Shown here: positions 9,045 to 19,956 of the stretch, piece by piece
How the letters are laid out: every line of letters begins with the position of its first letter
How positions within the stretch are numbered: the first letter of the stretch is position 1
Source: Sphingomonas oryzagri
GTDB lineage: Bacteria; Pseudomonadota; Alphaproteobacteria; Sphingomonadales; Sphingomonadaceae
Direction of reading: 5' to 3'
Assembly: GCF_029906645.1 (NCBI RefSeq)
Contig: NZ_JARYGZ010000005.1
Coordinates: forward strand, 62,001 to 126,000
Length of the DNA: 64,000 nucleotides
Translations under genes and position numbers: made by a program
The notes under the pieces: generated by a model
The model's input: only the letters and a program-made list of their open reading frames with translations
Database searches by the model: none
What the model was told of the DNA's origin: nothing

Positions 9045-9701
9045 TTATTGCGCAGCCGAAGCCTGGGGCTGCGCGCCCGTTGAAAAGGCCACTGTGACCG
9101 ACTGCACGGAAGAGACGGGCGCGCCGCCCTTGTCGGTCGCTGCGGCGACTTTCCATTGCGCCTCAATCTGCTGGCACGCGACCGCATCAAGTGCGGACGC
9201 CTTTTCGGACGGATCGCGATTACATGCCTTGATGGCGCCTTTCTCGTCGACCTGGACGCCGAGTTTGACCTTCGCAGATTTCTCCATGCCGGCAGGAAGC
9301 TGATTTACGCTGACATCAAGATCACTGTCGGAAGGTGGCGGAAAGCGTTTCCGCAACCGTTGGATATCCGCCATGTTGGAACCCTGCGTCCATGCTACCG
9401 AACTTCGAAAGACGCCGAACACGGGGTGCCCGTCGACATCCAGAGCGGGCCTGAATTTCGCCCGCTTCATCACCAGCGCGCAAGTCAGATCGCGGAGGTC
9501 GTCAAATCCGCCCGGACTGATGATCTCGCATTTTTCGTTCTTGCCTGTCGGCGCAACGGTCAACGCGAACGAATAATATCCCCATTCGCCTTTGCTGAGG
9601 GCCAGCGGTGGATAGTCATCGGGCGTGATCCAGTCACCGGGATATCCCGCAAGCTGAAGAGGGACGGCGGCGCTTGCCGCTGCGGCAAAAAGCAAAATCA
9701 T
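9045..9701 (-). CDS. exported TonB-C-like/energy-transduction-type protein of unknown function
   Basis: A 218-residue secreted protein with a short signal peptide (MILLFAAAASAAVPLQLAG). Two segments, around residues 55-75 (CEIISPGGFDDLRDLTCALVMKRAKFRPALD) and 165-190 (GAIKACNRDPSEKASALDAVACQQIEAQW), have the 'C..i.sSG...LD..ac..i.....F.PA' layout of TonB C-terminal domains, so it looks like a tandem, free-standing TonB_C-type protein as often seen in sphingomonads. The start at 9701 is fixed by an in-frame TGA directly before it, with GAGGG upstream. Function is inferred only from this resemblance. Confidence 0.62.
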   Translation of the reverse strand: MILLFAAAASAAVPLQLAGYPGDWITPDDYPPLALSKGEWGYYSFALTVAPTGKNEKCEIISPGGFDDLRDLTCALVMKRAKFRPALDVDGHPVFGVFRSSVAWTQGSNMADIQRLRKRFPPPSDSDLDVSVNQLPAGMEKSAKVKLGVQVDEKGAIKACNRDPSEKASALDAVACQQIEAQWKVAAATDKGGAPVSSVQSVTVAFSTGAQPQASAAQ

Positions 9702-9726
9702 TTCAGGTGCCCTCTTTTGACTGCGG

Positions 9727-11064
9727 TCAATGCCCGCCTTCGTCCACGATGCCGCCCGCGCCCGTCGCCTTGCCGGCCTCCTTGTAGACCATGCCGCCCT
9801 TCATCACGAATTGCACCCGCGTCAGCTCGGTTACGTCCTTGAGCGGATCGCCCGTCACCGCGACGATGTCGGCGAAGCGGCCGGGCTGGGCGGAGCCGAT
9901 GTCCTTGGCATCGCCGATCAGGTCGGCGGCGTTGCGGGTGGCGGCGAGGATCGCGTCCATCGGCGTCATGCCGGCCCCCACCATCAGCGCGAACTCGCCG
10001 GCATTCTGGCCGTGCGGCACCAGCCCCTGATCGGTCCCGAAGGCGATCTTCACGCCAGCCCGATAGGCGGCGCCGAGATTTTCGCGGATGTGCGGCGCCA
10101 CCTCCAGCGCCTTGGCGGCCGAGGAGGGCGGCAGTTGCTCGGGATGCGTCTTCGCGATCTCGTACACCTTCTGCGCGATGAGCATGGTGGGAACGAGATA
10201 GGTGCCGTGCGCCTTGAACAGCGGATAGCTTTCCGGCCCGGCGTAGCTGCCATGCTCGACGCTGTCGACGCCGAGCGAAATGGCATGGTCGATCGCCTCG
10301 CGCCCGTGGATATGCGCCGCCACCTTCATGCCGAGCGCGTGCGCGGTATCGACCACGGCCTTGATCTCGGCATCGCTCATCAACTGGAGCGAAGGATCGT
10401 CGTTGACCGAGAGCACGCCGCCCGAAGGCATGATCTTGATGAGGTCCACCCCCTCGCGGCGATGCTGGCGGACGGCGCGGATGGCGCTGTCCACGCCGTC
10501 GATGATCGCCTCGTTCCAGTTGGGGTTTTCAAGCGCGGGGTCGAGGCCCGAATGGCTGTCGCTGTGGCCGCCCGTCGGGCCGAGCGGCGCGCCCGCCACC
10601 CACATGCGCGGGCCGGCGATGGTGCCGTCCGCGATCGCCTTCTTCATGGCGACGACGATGCCGGTGGTGGCGCCGACATCGCGCACGCTGGTAAAGCCCG
10701 CCTCCAGCGTGGCGCGGGCATAAGCGGGCGTCTTGTAGACGCCGTCATAGTCCGTCTCGGTGACCATCTCGCGGATCGGGTCGCCGCCGTCGAACTGGCC
10801 GGTGATATGGACGTGGCAATCGATCAGGCCGGGCAGCACGGTGGCGTTCGACAGGTCGATCACGCTCGCGCCGGCCGGCTGGGTGAAGCCCGGCGTCACC
10901 GAGACGATGCGGTCGTCGTGGACGAGGATGGTGACCTGCGATTTCGGCGCGCCGCCGGTGCCGTCGATCAGATGTCCCGCATGGATCGCGACGTCCGCCG
11001 CCTGAGATGCCGTCGCCAGCCCGAAGGCGAGCGCAAGGCCCGCCACCCCATTCGATATCCGCAT
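9727..11064 (-). CDS. exported amidohydrolase-family protein (imidazolonepropionase/Xaa-Pro dipeptidase-like)
   Basis: A 445-residue metal-dependent amidohydrolase with a Sec signal peptide (ISNGVAGLALAFGLATASQA). Motifs: the first metal pair CHVHITG after VLPGLID, the AHIHG and VEHGSY metal His residues (also the Lys in DLIKIMPSGG, probable carbamylated ligand), and the late Asp in IAFGTDQGL. This set matches the secreted amidohydrolase branch that hydrolyses Xaa-Pro or Xaa-Arg dipeptides and related amides; the exact substrate is not deducible. The ATG at 11064 has AGGGGA upstream and starts the signal peptide. It is followed on the same strand by no obvious partner. Confidence 0.85.
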   Translation of the reverse strand: MRISNGVAGLALAFGLATASQAADVAIHAGHLIDGTGGAPKSQVTILVHDDRIVSVTPGFTQPAGASVIDLSNATVLPGLIDCHVHITGQFDGGDPIREMVTETDYDGVYKTPAYARATLEAGFTSVRDVGATTGIVVAMKKAIADGTIAGPRMWVAGAPLGPTGGHSDSHSGLDPALENPNWNEAIIDGVDSAIRAVRQHRREGVDLIKIMPSGGVLSVNDDPSLQLMSDAEIKAVVDTAHALGMKVAAHIHGREAIDHAISLGVDSVEHGSYAGPESYPLFKAHGTYLVPTMLIAQKVYEIAKTHPEQLPPSSAAKALEVAPHIRENLGAAYRAGVKIAFGTDQGLVPHGQNAGEFALMVGAGMTPMDAILAATRNAADLIGDAKDIGSAQPGRFADIVAVTGDPLKDVTELTRVQFVMKGGMVYKEAGKATGAGGIVDEGGH

Positions 11065-11125
11065 TGTCGTGTCCCCTGTTGATGCGGGGGAGACTAGACC
11101 GCTTCGGATACGAAACAAGCCCGGC

Positions 11126-11578
11126 TCATTCCCGCTCCAGCAGCTCGTTGCGGATGCGGATGGCGCGGCTGGCGAGGCGGACTTCCAGCAGGAACAGCCC
11201 CAGCGCCGCGATCAGTAGCAGCATGGCGATGATGAACAGGCTCGCCACCGTGCGCGCGAAGCGGGTGTCGAGCAGGCCCGCCACAAACAGCATCACCACC
11301 AGCAGGCACACCGCGATCGCGCTGGCGGTGGCGAGCGCGATCGCGGCGTTGATGATCCGCATCCGCCGGTCGAGCAGGCGCAGTTCCGGCACCGAGAGCG
11401 CGCGGGGCAGGGTGCCGAACTGCTCCTCGATCCAGCGCGCCCGGTCCACCACGCGGGCGAGCCGGGTCGCGAACAGGTTGATCAGCAGCACCAGCGCCGA
11501 GAGCAGGAAGGCCGGCGCCACCGCCAGCGAGATGGCATGGCCGATCGTCTCGGGGGCGGTGGGCTGCAGCAGGGTCAG
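11126..11578 (-). CDS. DUF2721-like membrane protein with no canonical start codon
   Basis: The frame encodes a protein of about 150 residues with three hydrophobic segments (LAVAPAFLLSALVLLINLF, IINAAIALATASAIAVCLLV, FIIAMLLLIAALGLFLLEV) and the RLARVVDRARWIE segment of DUF2721 proteins. Relatives begin a few residues before the TIGHAI motif, but between the last upstream stop context and TIGHAI there is no ATG, GTG or TTG in frame. The best candidate is a CTG at 11578. Upstream of it lies an imperfect tandem 15-base duplication (CCGAAAAAGACTAGC then CCGAGAAAGACTGAC) across the end of the preceding gene. Either a CTG start, or a gene damaged at its 5' end. Confidence 0.6.
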   Translation of the reverse strand: MTLLQPTAPETIGHAISLAVAPAFLLSALVLLINLFATRLARVVDRARWIEEQFGTLPRALSVPELRLLDRRMRIINAAIALATASAIAVCLLVVMLFVAGLLDTRFARTVASLFIIAMLLLIAALGLFLLEVRLASRAIRIRNELLERE

Positions 11579-11589
11579 TCTTTCTCGGG

Positions 11590-12171
11590 CTAGTCTTTTT
11601 CGGGGAGCGGCACGTTGAACCCGTTCAACGTCATCGAGACGAGCGCGTAAAGCCCCACCAGATAGATCAGCTCGTTGGCGCCGTGCTGGCCGAAGGTGGA
11701 GACGGCGATGCGGTACACCGGCTCCGGCAGCACGCCGCCGTTGACCAGCGCGAAGGCGACGTCGTAGCCGATGCCCTGTTCCCGGCTCAGCCCGTCCGGG
11801 CGCGAGCCGGAGACGAGCGTCGCCAGCGTCGCGTCGTCGATCTTGTCGACCTCGGCCACCGCGATATGGGCGTAGATCTCGTAGGCCGCATCGAAATGCG
11901 CGCCGGTGACGAGGATGGCGATCTGCCGCACGTCGTCGGGGAGCGTCGCCTCCATGGTCATCGCCTTGGTCAGCTCCCAGATCGCGCCGCCGATGCGCGG
12001 CTCGTGCAGCCAGGGATTCCACGGCCCCATCAGCGCACCCGCTTCCGTGGTGCCCTCGGGGGCGACGGTGATGAAGGCGTTGAAGTCGGACGAGATGCCC
12101 TTCTTCATGTCGGCGTAGAGCGGCTTCTGCTCCTCGGTCAGGTCGGCGGGCGCAATGAGGGGGAGGCGCAT
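11590..12171 (-). CDS. carboxymuconolactone decarboxylase (CMD/AhpD)-fold protein
   Basis: A 193-residue single-domain protein of the carboxymuconolactone-decarboxylase superfamily: PLYADMKKG, the helix ALMGPWNPWLHEPRIG, REI-like VRQIAILVTGAHFDAAYEIYAH (positions of the usual E..CH; here no CxxC pair), and VYRIAVSTFGQHGANELIYLVGLYALVSMTLNGFNVPLP at the end. The lack of the CxxC pair argues against an AhpD peroxidase and for the 4-carboxymuconolactone decarboxylase-like branch common in this order. Soluble, cytoplasmic. Its stop lies 11 bases before the proposed start of the DUF2721-like gene, so the two are likely cotranscribed. Confidence 0.8.
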   Translation of the reverse strand: MRLPLIAPADLTEEQKPLYADMKKGISSDFNAFITVAPEGTTEAGALMGPWNPWLHEPRIGGAIWELTKAMTMEATLPDDVRQIAILVTGAHFDAAYEIYAHIAVAEVDKIDDATLATLVSGSRPDGLSREQGIGYDVAFALVNGGVLPEPVYRIAVSTFGQHGANELIYLVGLYALVSMTLNGFNVPLPEKD

Positions 12172-12253
12172 GGGTACATCCTTCGCTTGAGGTTACTCCC
12201 GTCCTCTCCGTCTGGACCTTGCGCCCGCCGTTCAGGCGGTACGCCCTGTATTC

Positions 12254-12679
12254 TCAGCTCTCCAACGTCGCGTCGAGTGTGATCTCGGCATTGAGCAGCT
12301 TGGAGATCGGGCAACCGGCCTTGGCGCCCGTCGCGATCTGGTCGAACTCGCTCTGCGAGATGCCGGGGATGCGCGCGGTCAGCGTGAGGGCCGATTTCGT
12401 CACCTTGAAGCCGTCGCCATCCTTGTCCAGCGTCACCGCCGCCTTGGTGTCGAGCGTGCCGTCGCTGTGGCCGGCGGCGGCCAGCGCGAAGCTCAGCGCC
12501 ATCGTGAAGCAGGAGGCGTGGGCGGCCGCCACCAGCTCCTCCGGATTGGTGCCCGGCTCGTTCTCGAAGCGGGTGTTGAAGTCGTAGCGGGCGTCGGCGA
12601 GCACGCCGGACTGCGTGGAGACGCGGCCCTTGCCGGCTTTGCCGAGGCCTTCATAATGGGCGGAACCGGTGCGGATCAT
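12254..12679 (-). CDS. osmC: OsmC-family hydroperoxide reductase
   Basis: A 141-residue OsmC: IRTGSAHYEGLGKAGKGRVSTQSG, then YDFNTRFENEPGTNPEELVAAAHASCFTMALS with the first catalytic Cys, and GAKAGCPISKLLNAEITLDA with the second. The two Cys form the thiol peroxidase centre that reduces organic hydroperoxides. The NTRFENEPGTNPEELVAAAHA stretch is the OsmC rather than Ohr subtype. The ATG at 12679 has GGGAGA 7 bases upstream; the frame is open much further upstream without a supported start. Monocistronic, divergent from the hypothetical gene at 12801. Confidence 0.9.
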   Translation of the reverse strand: MIRTGSAHYEGLGKAGKGRVSTQSGVLADARYDFNTRFENEPGTNPEELVAAAHASCFTMALSFALAAAGHSDGTLDTKAAVTLDKDGDGFKVTKSALTLTARIPGISQSEFDQIATGAKAGCPISKLLNAEITLDATLES

Positions 12680-12800
12680 GGCAGTCTCCCGTGTGATGGT
12701 CAGGCCCCAACGCCCGAAGCGCGGGACGGTTCGATGCGCCCGTCCCGCGATCCGGTGCGTTGATCCTGCCACGACACTAGCGACAGGAGAAGGCACCGCG

Positions 12801-13229
12801 ATGACGGATGCGAAACCCCCGGCCCACGAAGGCCACGCCAGGACGCACAAGACCGAGGATGACGCCCGGAAGAAGGCGCGTCCGCTCAACGCCGTCGGCC
12901 AGCCCGAGCCGGAAACCGACGCGCCGGTGCCCACGCACCCGCATCCCGAGCGCCCGCTTGGGCAACGGCAGGACGGGGCGGGCGCCGGCCCCCGCCGGGA
13001 GGACCGCCACGATGCCGTCCCCGCCGGATCGACCCATGCCGCCCGGAAAGGCGGCGATCAGGGCGCGCCCGAGGAGCCGGATGCGGCGCACCGCGGCCAG
13101 CCCGCCTTGTTCCGCACCGGCGAGGCGAGCGGATCGGGCGCCAGCGCCGGCGGCACCCGCCACGGCGCGCCTGAGGAACCGGCGACCGACAGCGCAGGCG
13201 GCGCGGGACGGGAAGGGCGGCGATCCTGA
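12801..13229 (+). CDS. low-complexity hydrophilic hypothetical protein
   Basis: A 142-residue protein rich in Gly, Ala, Pro, Glu, Arg and His with no hydrophobic core, so it is predicted to be disordered. A GAPEEP motif occurs twice (near residues 88 and 124). The ATG at 12801 has AGGAGA 11 bases upstream. Such proteins are frequent in sphingomonads and sometimes stress-linked; no family is recognised and the neighbours (divergent osmC, downstream small exported protein) give no more than a hint. Confidence 0.55.
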   Translation: MTDAKPPAHEGHARTHKTEDDARKKARPLNAVGQPEPETDAPVPTHPHPERPLGQRQDGAGAGPRREDRHDAVPAGSTHAARKGGDQGAPEEPDAAHRGQPALFRTGEASGSGASAGGTRHGAPEEPATDSAGGAGREGRRS

Positions 13230-13367
13230 CGCCTCTCCGCCGGATCCGATTGCCTTGAACCGATCTGGCGATTGTGCAGTGCGCAATCGTATAACATCAA
13301 TGCACATTTGAAATGCTGCGGCGCAATATTAGCTTCGGGGTCACTGAATTGACCCCGGAGACACTCC

Positions 13368-13685
13368 ATGCGCAACGCTCTCACTGCCGCCCTGCTCGCC
13401 ACCGCCACCGTCGTCGCCACCCCGGCGCTCGCCGCCCCGCACAGCTTCGATGTCGACGGCCAGCACTACACCTATGTCGCCCATCGCGATGCCAAGGGCG
13501 ACGTGACGCTGCGCGGCCAGGCCGGCGGCGACGATTTCAACCTGCGCGTCCATGGCGATCGCGTGAACGGCGTGGTCGGCGTTTCGCAGGTCTCGTTCCA
13601 GATCCCGGCGCACACCGTCGAGCAGCTGGCCGACGAGGTCCCCGCCGACGCCGCGGCGGCCCCGGCGACGCTCGCCGCCAACTGA
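13368..13685 (+). CDS. small exported protein of unknown function
   Basis: A 105-residue protein with a clear signal peptide (MRNALTAALLATATVVATPALA) and a mature part of short beta-like segments (HSFDVDGQHYTYVAHRD, VTLRGQAGGDDFNLRVHGDRVNGVVG) that ends in an Ala-rich tail. No family is recognised. It has GGAGACACTCC before the ATG and a strong terminator 42 bases after its stop, so it is a stand-alone gene, probably periplasmic and possibly abundant. Confidence 0.72.
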   Translation: MRNALTAALLATATVVATPALAAPHSFDVDGQHYTYVAHRDAKGDVTLRGQAGGDDFNLRVHGDRVNGVVGVSQVSFQIPAHTVEQLADEVPADAAAAPATLAAN

Positions 13686-13727
13686 TTTCCGCTCGCCCTC
13701 ACGGGCGGAGCCTGTACCCGCGTAACG

Positions 13728-13759
13728 CCCCGCGTCGGCCTGTTCGACGCGGGGTTTTT
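13728..13759 (+). terminator. intrinsic terminator
   Basis: Perfect 10-base stem (CCCCGCGTCG at 13728-13737, complement at 13745-13754), 7-base loop, then five T residues. Confidence 0.88.
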
Positions 13760-13809
13760 CGCATCCGCAGCGTGGTTTGTTCGCGGGTGCGGCATGGCGG
13801 CGGATTGGC

Positions 13810-14031
13810 TCAGCGCAGCGCCGCCGTGCGGACCCGGCCGAACAGATGACGTTCCAGCACCGCGAGCTGCGTGCGGTTGTGCCGCTCGACCGGCGAGAGC
13901 GGACCCTGCCGCGCCGCGTTCGCCGCATCGAGCCGCGCCTGCCACTTCGCATGTTCGGGATGGCCGTCGGTCGCCTCCTCGGTGCGAGTCTGGAGGCAGG
14001 GGCGTTCGGGCGTGGGGATGAATGGAGGCAT
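13810..14031 (-). CDS. small hypothetical protein (73 aa)
   Basis: A 73-residue hydrophilic protein (MPPFIPTPERPCLQTRT start; HAKWQARLDAANAARQGPL and LAVLERHLFGRVRTAALR helices). It follows the HTH protein at 14084 on the same strand with 52 bases between them and may be cotranscribed. No family recognised and the ribosome binding site is weak, so it is a moderate-confidence gene. Confidence 0.5.
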   Translation of the reverse strand: MPPFIPTPERPCLQTRTEEATDGHPEHAKWQARLDAANAARQGPLSPVERHNRTQLAVLERHLFGRVRTAALR

Positions 14032-14083
14032 ATCCGGGGCCTTTCGGGCAGGTGAAATTGACAAGTTTGACAGCCTTCGCCGC

Positions 14084-14707
14084 TCAATCCGCTCGTTTCG
14101 TCGCGCTGCCCGGCGGGGACGATGCGGTGGACGGCGCGATCGCGTCGAGCAGTTCGGATATGCTCGGCTCGGCACCTTCCACGATCTCCGTGTACCAGCC
14201 GCGTTGATCGGAGAGCGGCGCATAGCCGGACGGGTTGCGGACGCGCAGCAGCTGCATCAGCAGCCGGTCGTTATAGCGCCGCCGCGTGCCGACCAGCTCG
14301 CCCCGCCAGAAGACCGGCTCCTCCACCCCCTCGATCGCGCGCTCATAGGCGACGTTGGCGAGGATGTCGGTGGCGGCCGACAGCGCGCGATCCCAGGCCG
14401 CGAGGAAGATTTCGTCCTCATAGGTGGAGCGCAGCGCGTAGAAGGATTGCCGCGACGCCCCGACCTGCCGTGCCGCCTCGCTGACCGATCCCGTCGCGGC
14501 GAGCACCTCGATGAAGCGCCGCTTGCGCGCGGGCGTGATCGCGTCGTGGCGGGGTGCGCGGCCGGTGATGGAAGCGCCGGAAGGATGAGGCGGGGCCGAT
14601 TCGGCCGTGTCGTCTCCGTCGGTCGCGCCGAGCCGCGCGAGGGCTTCGGCGGGGACCAACGGACGAGGCTCGGGCTGCGCAAGGCGGACAGGACGGCGAC
14701 GGGGCAT
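14084..14707 (-). CDS. HTH protein, terminase-small-subunit-like, function unknown
   Basis: A 207-residue protein with a disordered, Pro/Ala-rich N-terminal third and then a helix-turn-helix: ITPARKRRFIEVLAATGSVSEAARQVGASRQSFYALRS. The following YEDEIFLAAWDRALSAATDILANVAYERAIEG and RRYNDRLLMQLLRVRNPSGY helices are typical of chromosomal proteins that resemble phage terminase small subunits but occur outside prophages in sphingomonads. DNA binding is likely; the role is unknown. No phage gene accompanies it here. The ATG at 14707 has GGAGCCATCCC upstream. Confidence 0.62.
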   Translation of the reverse strand: MPRRRPVRLAQPEPRPLVPAEALARLGATDGDDTAESAPPHPSGASITGRAPRHDAITPARKRRFIEVLAATGSVSEAARQVGASRQSFYALRSTYEDEIFLAAWDRALSAATDILANVAYERAIEGVEEPVFWRGELVGTRRRYNDRLLMQLLRVRNPSGYAPLSDQRGWYTEIVEGAEPSISELLDAIAPSTASSPPGSATKRAD

Positions 14708-14907
14708 GGGATGGCTCCTTTGTGCAACGGAGCTAACCCATATGGCACTATTTTGGTGTGTAGGAAAACGGTTTTATGCGACGAGCCCTCAAGCGAGATG
14801 TGTCAAACTCCCGGTGGAAACTTCGTATGCAGAAGGTGGATGACTGCTGTTGCGTTAGTTTTGTTCGTCTTGCTATGAATGTCTAACACTGACTGTGGGA
14901 GGGGGCT

Positions 14908-16083
14908 TTGTCAGAATCGGAGGAAGGCAAGCCTAAGACAGTGAAGGCGCCTAAAAAGGCTCCTGATCAAAAGGTCGTTTCTGAAGCTGATAAGGCTCCT
15001 AGAAAAAGCGTTCGTCCCTTTCCCGCTCATGCATTTTCAGAGGCATTTGAATTTGCTCAGGCTATTCAAGATGCATCGGGCAATCAGCCAATCCGGCGGA
15101 TAACGCTATTCGACCAACTGAAGCGATCGCCAGAAAGCAGCGCCAGCCGCACGCTGATAACCAGCGCTGGGAAATATGGCTTGGTCAAGGGATCTTATAA
15201 GAGTGAGAGTCTGGAGTTAACCGATCGAGGTGATAGGGCTACGAATCCGGATCAACCTGCGGCTGTAAAAGCGAAGGCTAGATTTGAGTGTGCGATAGAT
15301 CAGGTATCTATTTTTAAATCTCTTTACGAGCGTTATATCAATCAACGGCTTCCATCTACTGCTGTTTTGCTCGACGCGTCAAAAGAGCTTGGTGCGCCGG
15401 CTGATGGCGCGCAAGAATGTATTGATACATTTATCTCCAATCTCAAGAATGTTGGCGTGCTAAAGACGCTCTCTGGCGCCGAGAGGGTCGTTCCGCTTGA
15501 GCATGCGCTTGAGCAAATGCCACAAACCCGGATCGAGGGTTTAAACCCACTTCCCCGCCATAATTCATTATTGACCGAAGAAGCTGCAAATTTCGAAAAG
15601 ACCTGCTTCGTTGTTTCGCCCATCGGTGATCCAGGTAGTGAGTTTCGACGGCACGCTGATATGATTTTGAGTTCTTTTATTGAACCGGCGCTTCAGGATT
15701 TTGGATTGAAGGTTGTAAGGGCGGATCAAATTGCTGAATCAGGAATAATTACTAAGCAAATTGCTCAATATGTCTGGAATAGTAGACTTGTTATCGCCGA
15801 TCTGTCATTTCACAATCCAAATGTTTTTTATGAGCTGGCGCTTAGGCACGCTGCCAACAAGCCGGTCATTCAGTTAATACGGTTGGCAGATAAAATACCA
15901 TTTGACCTCCAGCAAAGCCGAACAATTGTTATAGACACGACAGACCATTATACCTTGGTTCCAAAAATAGATACGTACAGGGCGGAAATATCGACCCACG
16001 CACGGAGAGCGTTAGAGGATGGCGCAACGACAGATAACCCTCTGACGGTCTTCCTTCCTGAATTGTTTATGGGTCGTAGCTAA
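14908..16083 (+). CDS. wHTH-like protein with C-terminal nucleoside-deoxyribosyltransferase/TIR-like domain (candidate defence effector or sensor)
   Basis: A 391-residue protein in an AT-rich segment. Residues 1-35 are Lys-rich and disordered. Residues 38-110 (HAFSEAFEFAQAIQDASG, LFDQLKRSPESSASRTLITS, YGLVKGSYKSESLELTDRG) look like a winged helix; residues 120-200 are a second helical block. Residues 232-385 form a Rossmann-like domain: TCFVVSPIGDPGSEFRRHAD, then the motif ADLSFHNPNVFYELALRHA (297-315), with Glu309 at the position of the catalytic Glu of nucleoside 2-deoxyribosyltransferases and TIR-like NADases. Proteins with this motif occur in anti-phage systems, which suggests nucleotide binding or cleavage. 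The start is TTG with GGGAGGGGG 6-7 bases upstream. The caspase-like gene follows after 26 bases. Function is inferred. Confidence 0.72.
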   Translation: MSESEEGKPKTVKAPKKAPDQKVVSEADKAPRKSVRPFPAHAFSEAFEFAQAIQDASGNQPIRRITLFDQLKRSPESSASRTLITSAGKYGLVKGSYKSESLELTDRGDRATNPDQPAAVKAKARFECAIDQVSIFKSLYERYINQRLPSTAVLLDASKELGAPADGAQECIDTFISNLKNVGVLKTLSGAERVVPLEHALEQMPQTRIEGLNPLPRHNSLLTEEAANFEKTCFVVSPIGDPGSEFRRHADMILSSFIEPALQDFGLKVVRADQIAESGIITKQIAQYVWNSRLVIADLSFHNPNVFYELALRHAANKPVIQLIRLADKIPFDLQQSRTIVIDTTDHYTLVPKIDTYRAEISTHARRALEDGATTDNPLTVFLPELFMGRS

Positions 16084-16109
16084 AGTCGATCAAGCTTATA
16101 AGGATCGTT

Positions 16110-16751
16110 ATGGCGCACACAGGGCTATCGGTTGTTGAGGCAAGGTGGTGGGATGAAGGAAATCATTCAGTTAGAGGGCTATTTGAAACGGTAACTGCGA
16201 TTGTCTGTGAGAATCCATATGGATTTCGATATGACATGTTTTCCAATCGGAGCGCCTTAGAGTGTGTTCTATCCGATATAGCTCAAGATGAAAAATATCA
16301 TTCGATATATATAGCATCTCATGGAAGCGAGGGTGCCTTGCATGGCCTTGGGAATGAAGAGATCACTCGAGCCGCTTTTCGAAATAGTTTTCGCAACGCG
16401 AACGGTAATTTCACGGTTACAGGACTTTATTTTGGAAGCTGTTATGTTTGTAATCGCGTGAACGCTGAGTTCTTCTTGGATGCGGCGACTGGTTGCAACA
16501 TAAATTGGATGGCGGGTTATTCAAAGAGCGTCGATTGGGTCGATTCATCGAGTATAGATATGATTTTCTGGTCAAAGCTCTTGACAGAAAGGCAAGTTAA
16601 TTCCCGGCGTCGCCGAGGGAAAAAGAACGATCTCGAAATCGCCCTTCATGCTGCAGGAGAGGTCCGATCGCTTATGCCGACGATCTTCGATCAGTTGGGA
16701 TTCAATATGTATTATCGAGACGGAGGCGGCGTATTCCGTCAAGTCTGGTAA
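16110..16751 (+). CDS. caspase-like (CHAT/clan CD) His-Cys protein of unknown family
   Basis: A 213-residue protein with a hydrophobic strand followed by His-Gly (SIYIASHGSEGALHG, His71) and a second strand ending in Cys (VTGLYFGSCYVCN, Cys111). This spacing and context (strand-HG, then strand-x-x-C) is the catalytic dyad layout of caspase/CHAT-type peptidases. The N-terminal 50 residues (ARWWDEGNHSVRGLFETV) and the basic RQVNSRRRRGKKND loop match nothing I know. It shares the low GC of the gene at 14908 and lies 26 bases downstream on the same strand, so the two form one module. Its TAA (16749-16751) is followed immediately by the last codon of uvrA on the other strand. Peptidase activity is inferred from two motifs only. 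Confidence 0.65.
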   Translation: MAHTGLSVVEARWWDEGNHSVRGLFETVTAIVCENPYGFRYDMFSNRSALECVLSDIAQDEKYHSIYIASHGSEGALHGLGNEEITRAAFRNSFRNANGNFTVTGLYFGSCYVCNRVNAEFFLDAATGCNINWMAGYSKSVDWVDSSSIDMIFWSKLLTERQVNSRRRRGKKNDLEIALHAAGEVRSLMPTIFDQLGFNMYYRDGGGVFRQVW

Positions 16752-19787
<3,036 letters not shown>

Positions 19788-19797
19788 GAGGCTGTTT

Positions 19798-19812
19798 GTT
19801 CCAGATTTGTTC
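19798..19812. promoter_or_regulatory. uvrA: LexA (SOS) box of uvrA
   Basis: GTTCCAGATTTGTTC is an exact match to the alphaproteobacterial LexA consensus GTTC-N7-GTTC. It ends 10 bases before the uvrA start codon, so uvrA is predicted to be SOS-inducible. The divergent gene at 19957 lies 145 bases to the other side. Confidence 0.75.
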
Positions 19813-19956
19813 GGGTGGGGCAAGGCCGATGGGGATATGGGCGAGCGGCGCGGAGAGTCCAAGGGGCGTCTTGTCCGGCCGGGTGCGCATCCCCACCTGC
19901 GCGGCGCGGCGGCGGGGGCCTTCCCCGACACGCCGACACGAAGGGAATCTCCGAAC

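Noticed and set aside
11126-12022. A 298-codon version of the DUF2721-like gene
   Set aside because: The first half of the long frame overlaps the CMD-fold gene out of frame and is Arg-rich nonsense; only the last 150 codons have family features.
12801-13229. Alternative reading of this segment as two overlapping plus-strand Arg/Pro-rich proteins
   Set aside because: The frame from 12808 lacks a ribosome binding site and has a shadow-like composition, while the frame from 12801 has AGGAGA upstream.
14084-14707. Prophage remnant suggested by a terminase-small-subunit-like protein
   Set aside because: No large terminase, portal, integrase or attachment repeats were found nearby, and the GC-rich composition is like the host.
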